Shown here: piece after piece, positions 63,979 to 64,000 of the stretch
How positions within the stretch are numbered: position 1 is the stretch's first letter
Layout of the letters: each line of letters begins with the position of its first letter
Source: DASXUG01 sp036504995
GTDB taxonomy: Bacteria > Pseudomonadota > Gammaproteobacteria > Burkholderiales > Methylophilaceae
Assembly: GCA_036504995.1 (NCBI GenBank)
Contig: DASXUG010000008.1
Coordinates: forward strand, 62,001-126,000
Direction: 5' to 3'
Length of the DNA stretch: 64,000 nt
Notes under the pieces: generated by a model
What the model was told of the DNA's origin: nothing
Databases searched by the model: none
The model's input: the letters and a program-made list of their open reading frames with translations, nothing else
Program-made: the position numbers and the translations under genes

Positions 63979-64000
63979 TTGAGTACTTCAAATTTAAATG
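63979..64000 (+). CDS. Start of a further gene, cut by the window edge
   Basis: TTG at 63979 with GAAGAGG eight bases upstream opens MSTSNLN, then the window ends. It lies 69 bases after the hydratase on the same strand and is probably the third gene of the operon. Too little is present to name it; a CoA transferase, mutase or citrate-synthase-like enzyme would each be informative. Confidence 0.45.

Noticed and set aside
1..64000. tRNA or rRNA genes, CRISPR arrays, prophage
   Set aside because: No cloverleaf with conserved T-loop sequence, no rRNA core sequence, no regular repeat array and no phage genes were recognised by eye; a tRNA scan would be needed to exclude tRNAs fully.

Overview
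The window looks like the chromosome of a Gram-negative betaproteobacterium, most likely a methylotroph of the family Methylophilaceae (Methylotenera-like). This rests on moderate to low GC, exopolysaccharide genes of the EpsL/EpsF/EpsG type known from the Methylobacillus methanolan locus, cbb3 oxidase with FNR control, and the betaproteobacterial housekeeping gene set. It is an inference: no rRNA or methanol-oxidation gene lies in the window. No tRNA, rRNA, CRISPR array, prophage or intact insertion sequence was recognised.

Layout. 1-3.0 kb: end of an exopolysaccharide export locus (outer-membrane barrel, chain-length protein, tyrosine autokinase). 3.1-5.9 kb: hslO, gluQ and ompW. 6.1-13.6 kb: the complete cbb3 oxidase locus ccoIS-ccoNOQPGH, including the small genes ccoS and ccoQ. 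13.8-17.1 kb: a second, divergent ccoG-like ferredoxin gene, a small unknown gene and a MocR-type regulator. 17.1-19.4 kb: fnr and hemN, sharing an FNR box. FNR-like boxes also sit before ompW, ccoI and ccoN, so this stretch is a small low-oxygen regulon. 19.7-35.9 kb: dedA, mfd, nat, a DUF2934 protein, tldD, a nitrilase, an acetyltransferase, acs, glnE, a START-like protein, a rhomboid protease and trhO. 36-42 kb: a Yip1-like membrane protein, an exported glutathione peroxidase, srkA, and ppsR with ppsA. 42-48 kb: an RND efflux operon. 48-50 kb: ispDF and a PAS-GGDEF cyclase.

50.4-64.0 kb is the most interesting region. Twelve genes form two divergent transcription units. On the minus strand the order is gntR2, malic enzyme, CitE-like lyase, acyl-CoA ligase, class I fumarase, gntR1, sdhC, sdhD, sdhA, sdhB, sdhE. 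On the plus strand there is a second CitE-like lyase, a tandem-hotdog MaoC hydratase resembling mesaconyl-CoA hydratase, and the start of another gene. Three exact copies of the palindrome TCTTATATAAGA lie only, as far as I can see, in the promoter regions of the two paralogous gntR genes. Two of them bracket a predicted gntR1 promoter. I infer a regulon for a C4/C5 dicarboxylate route. A mesaconate, citramalate or methylmalyl-CoA derivative would be activated, hydrated and cleaved to acetyl-CoA, pyruvate, glyoxylate or propionyl-CoA. SDH, fumarase and malic enzyme would drain succinate to pyruvate, which ppsA elsewhere in the window can return to gluconeogenesis. The substrate is not settled by sequence.
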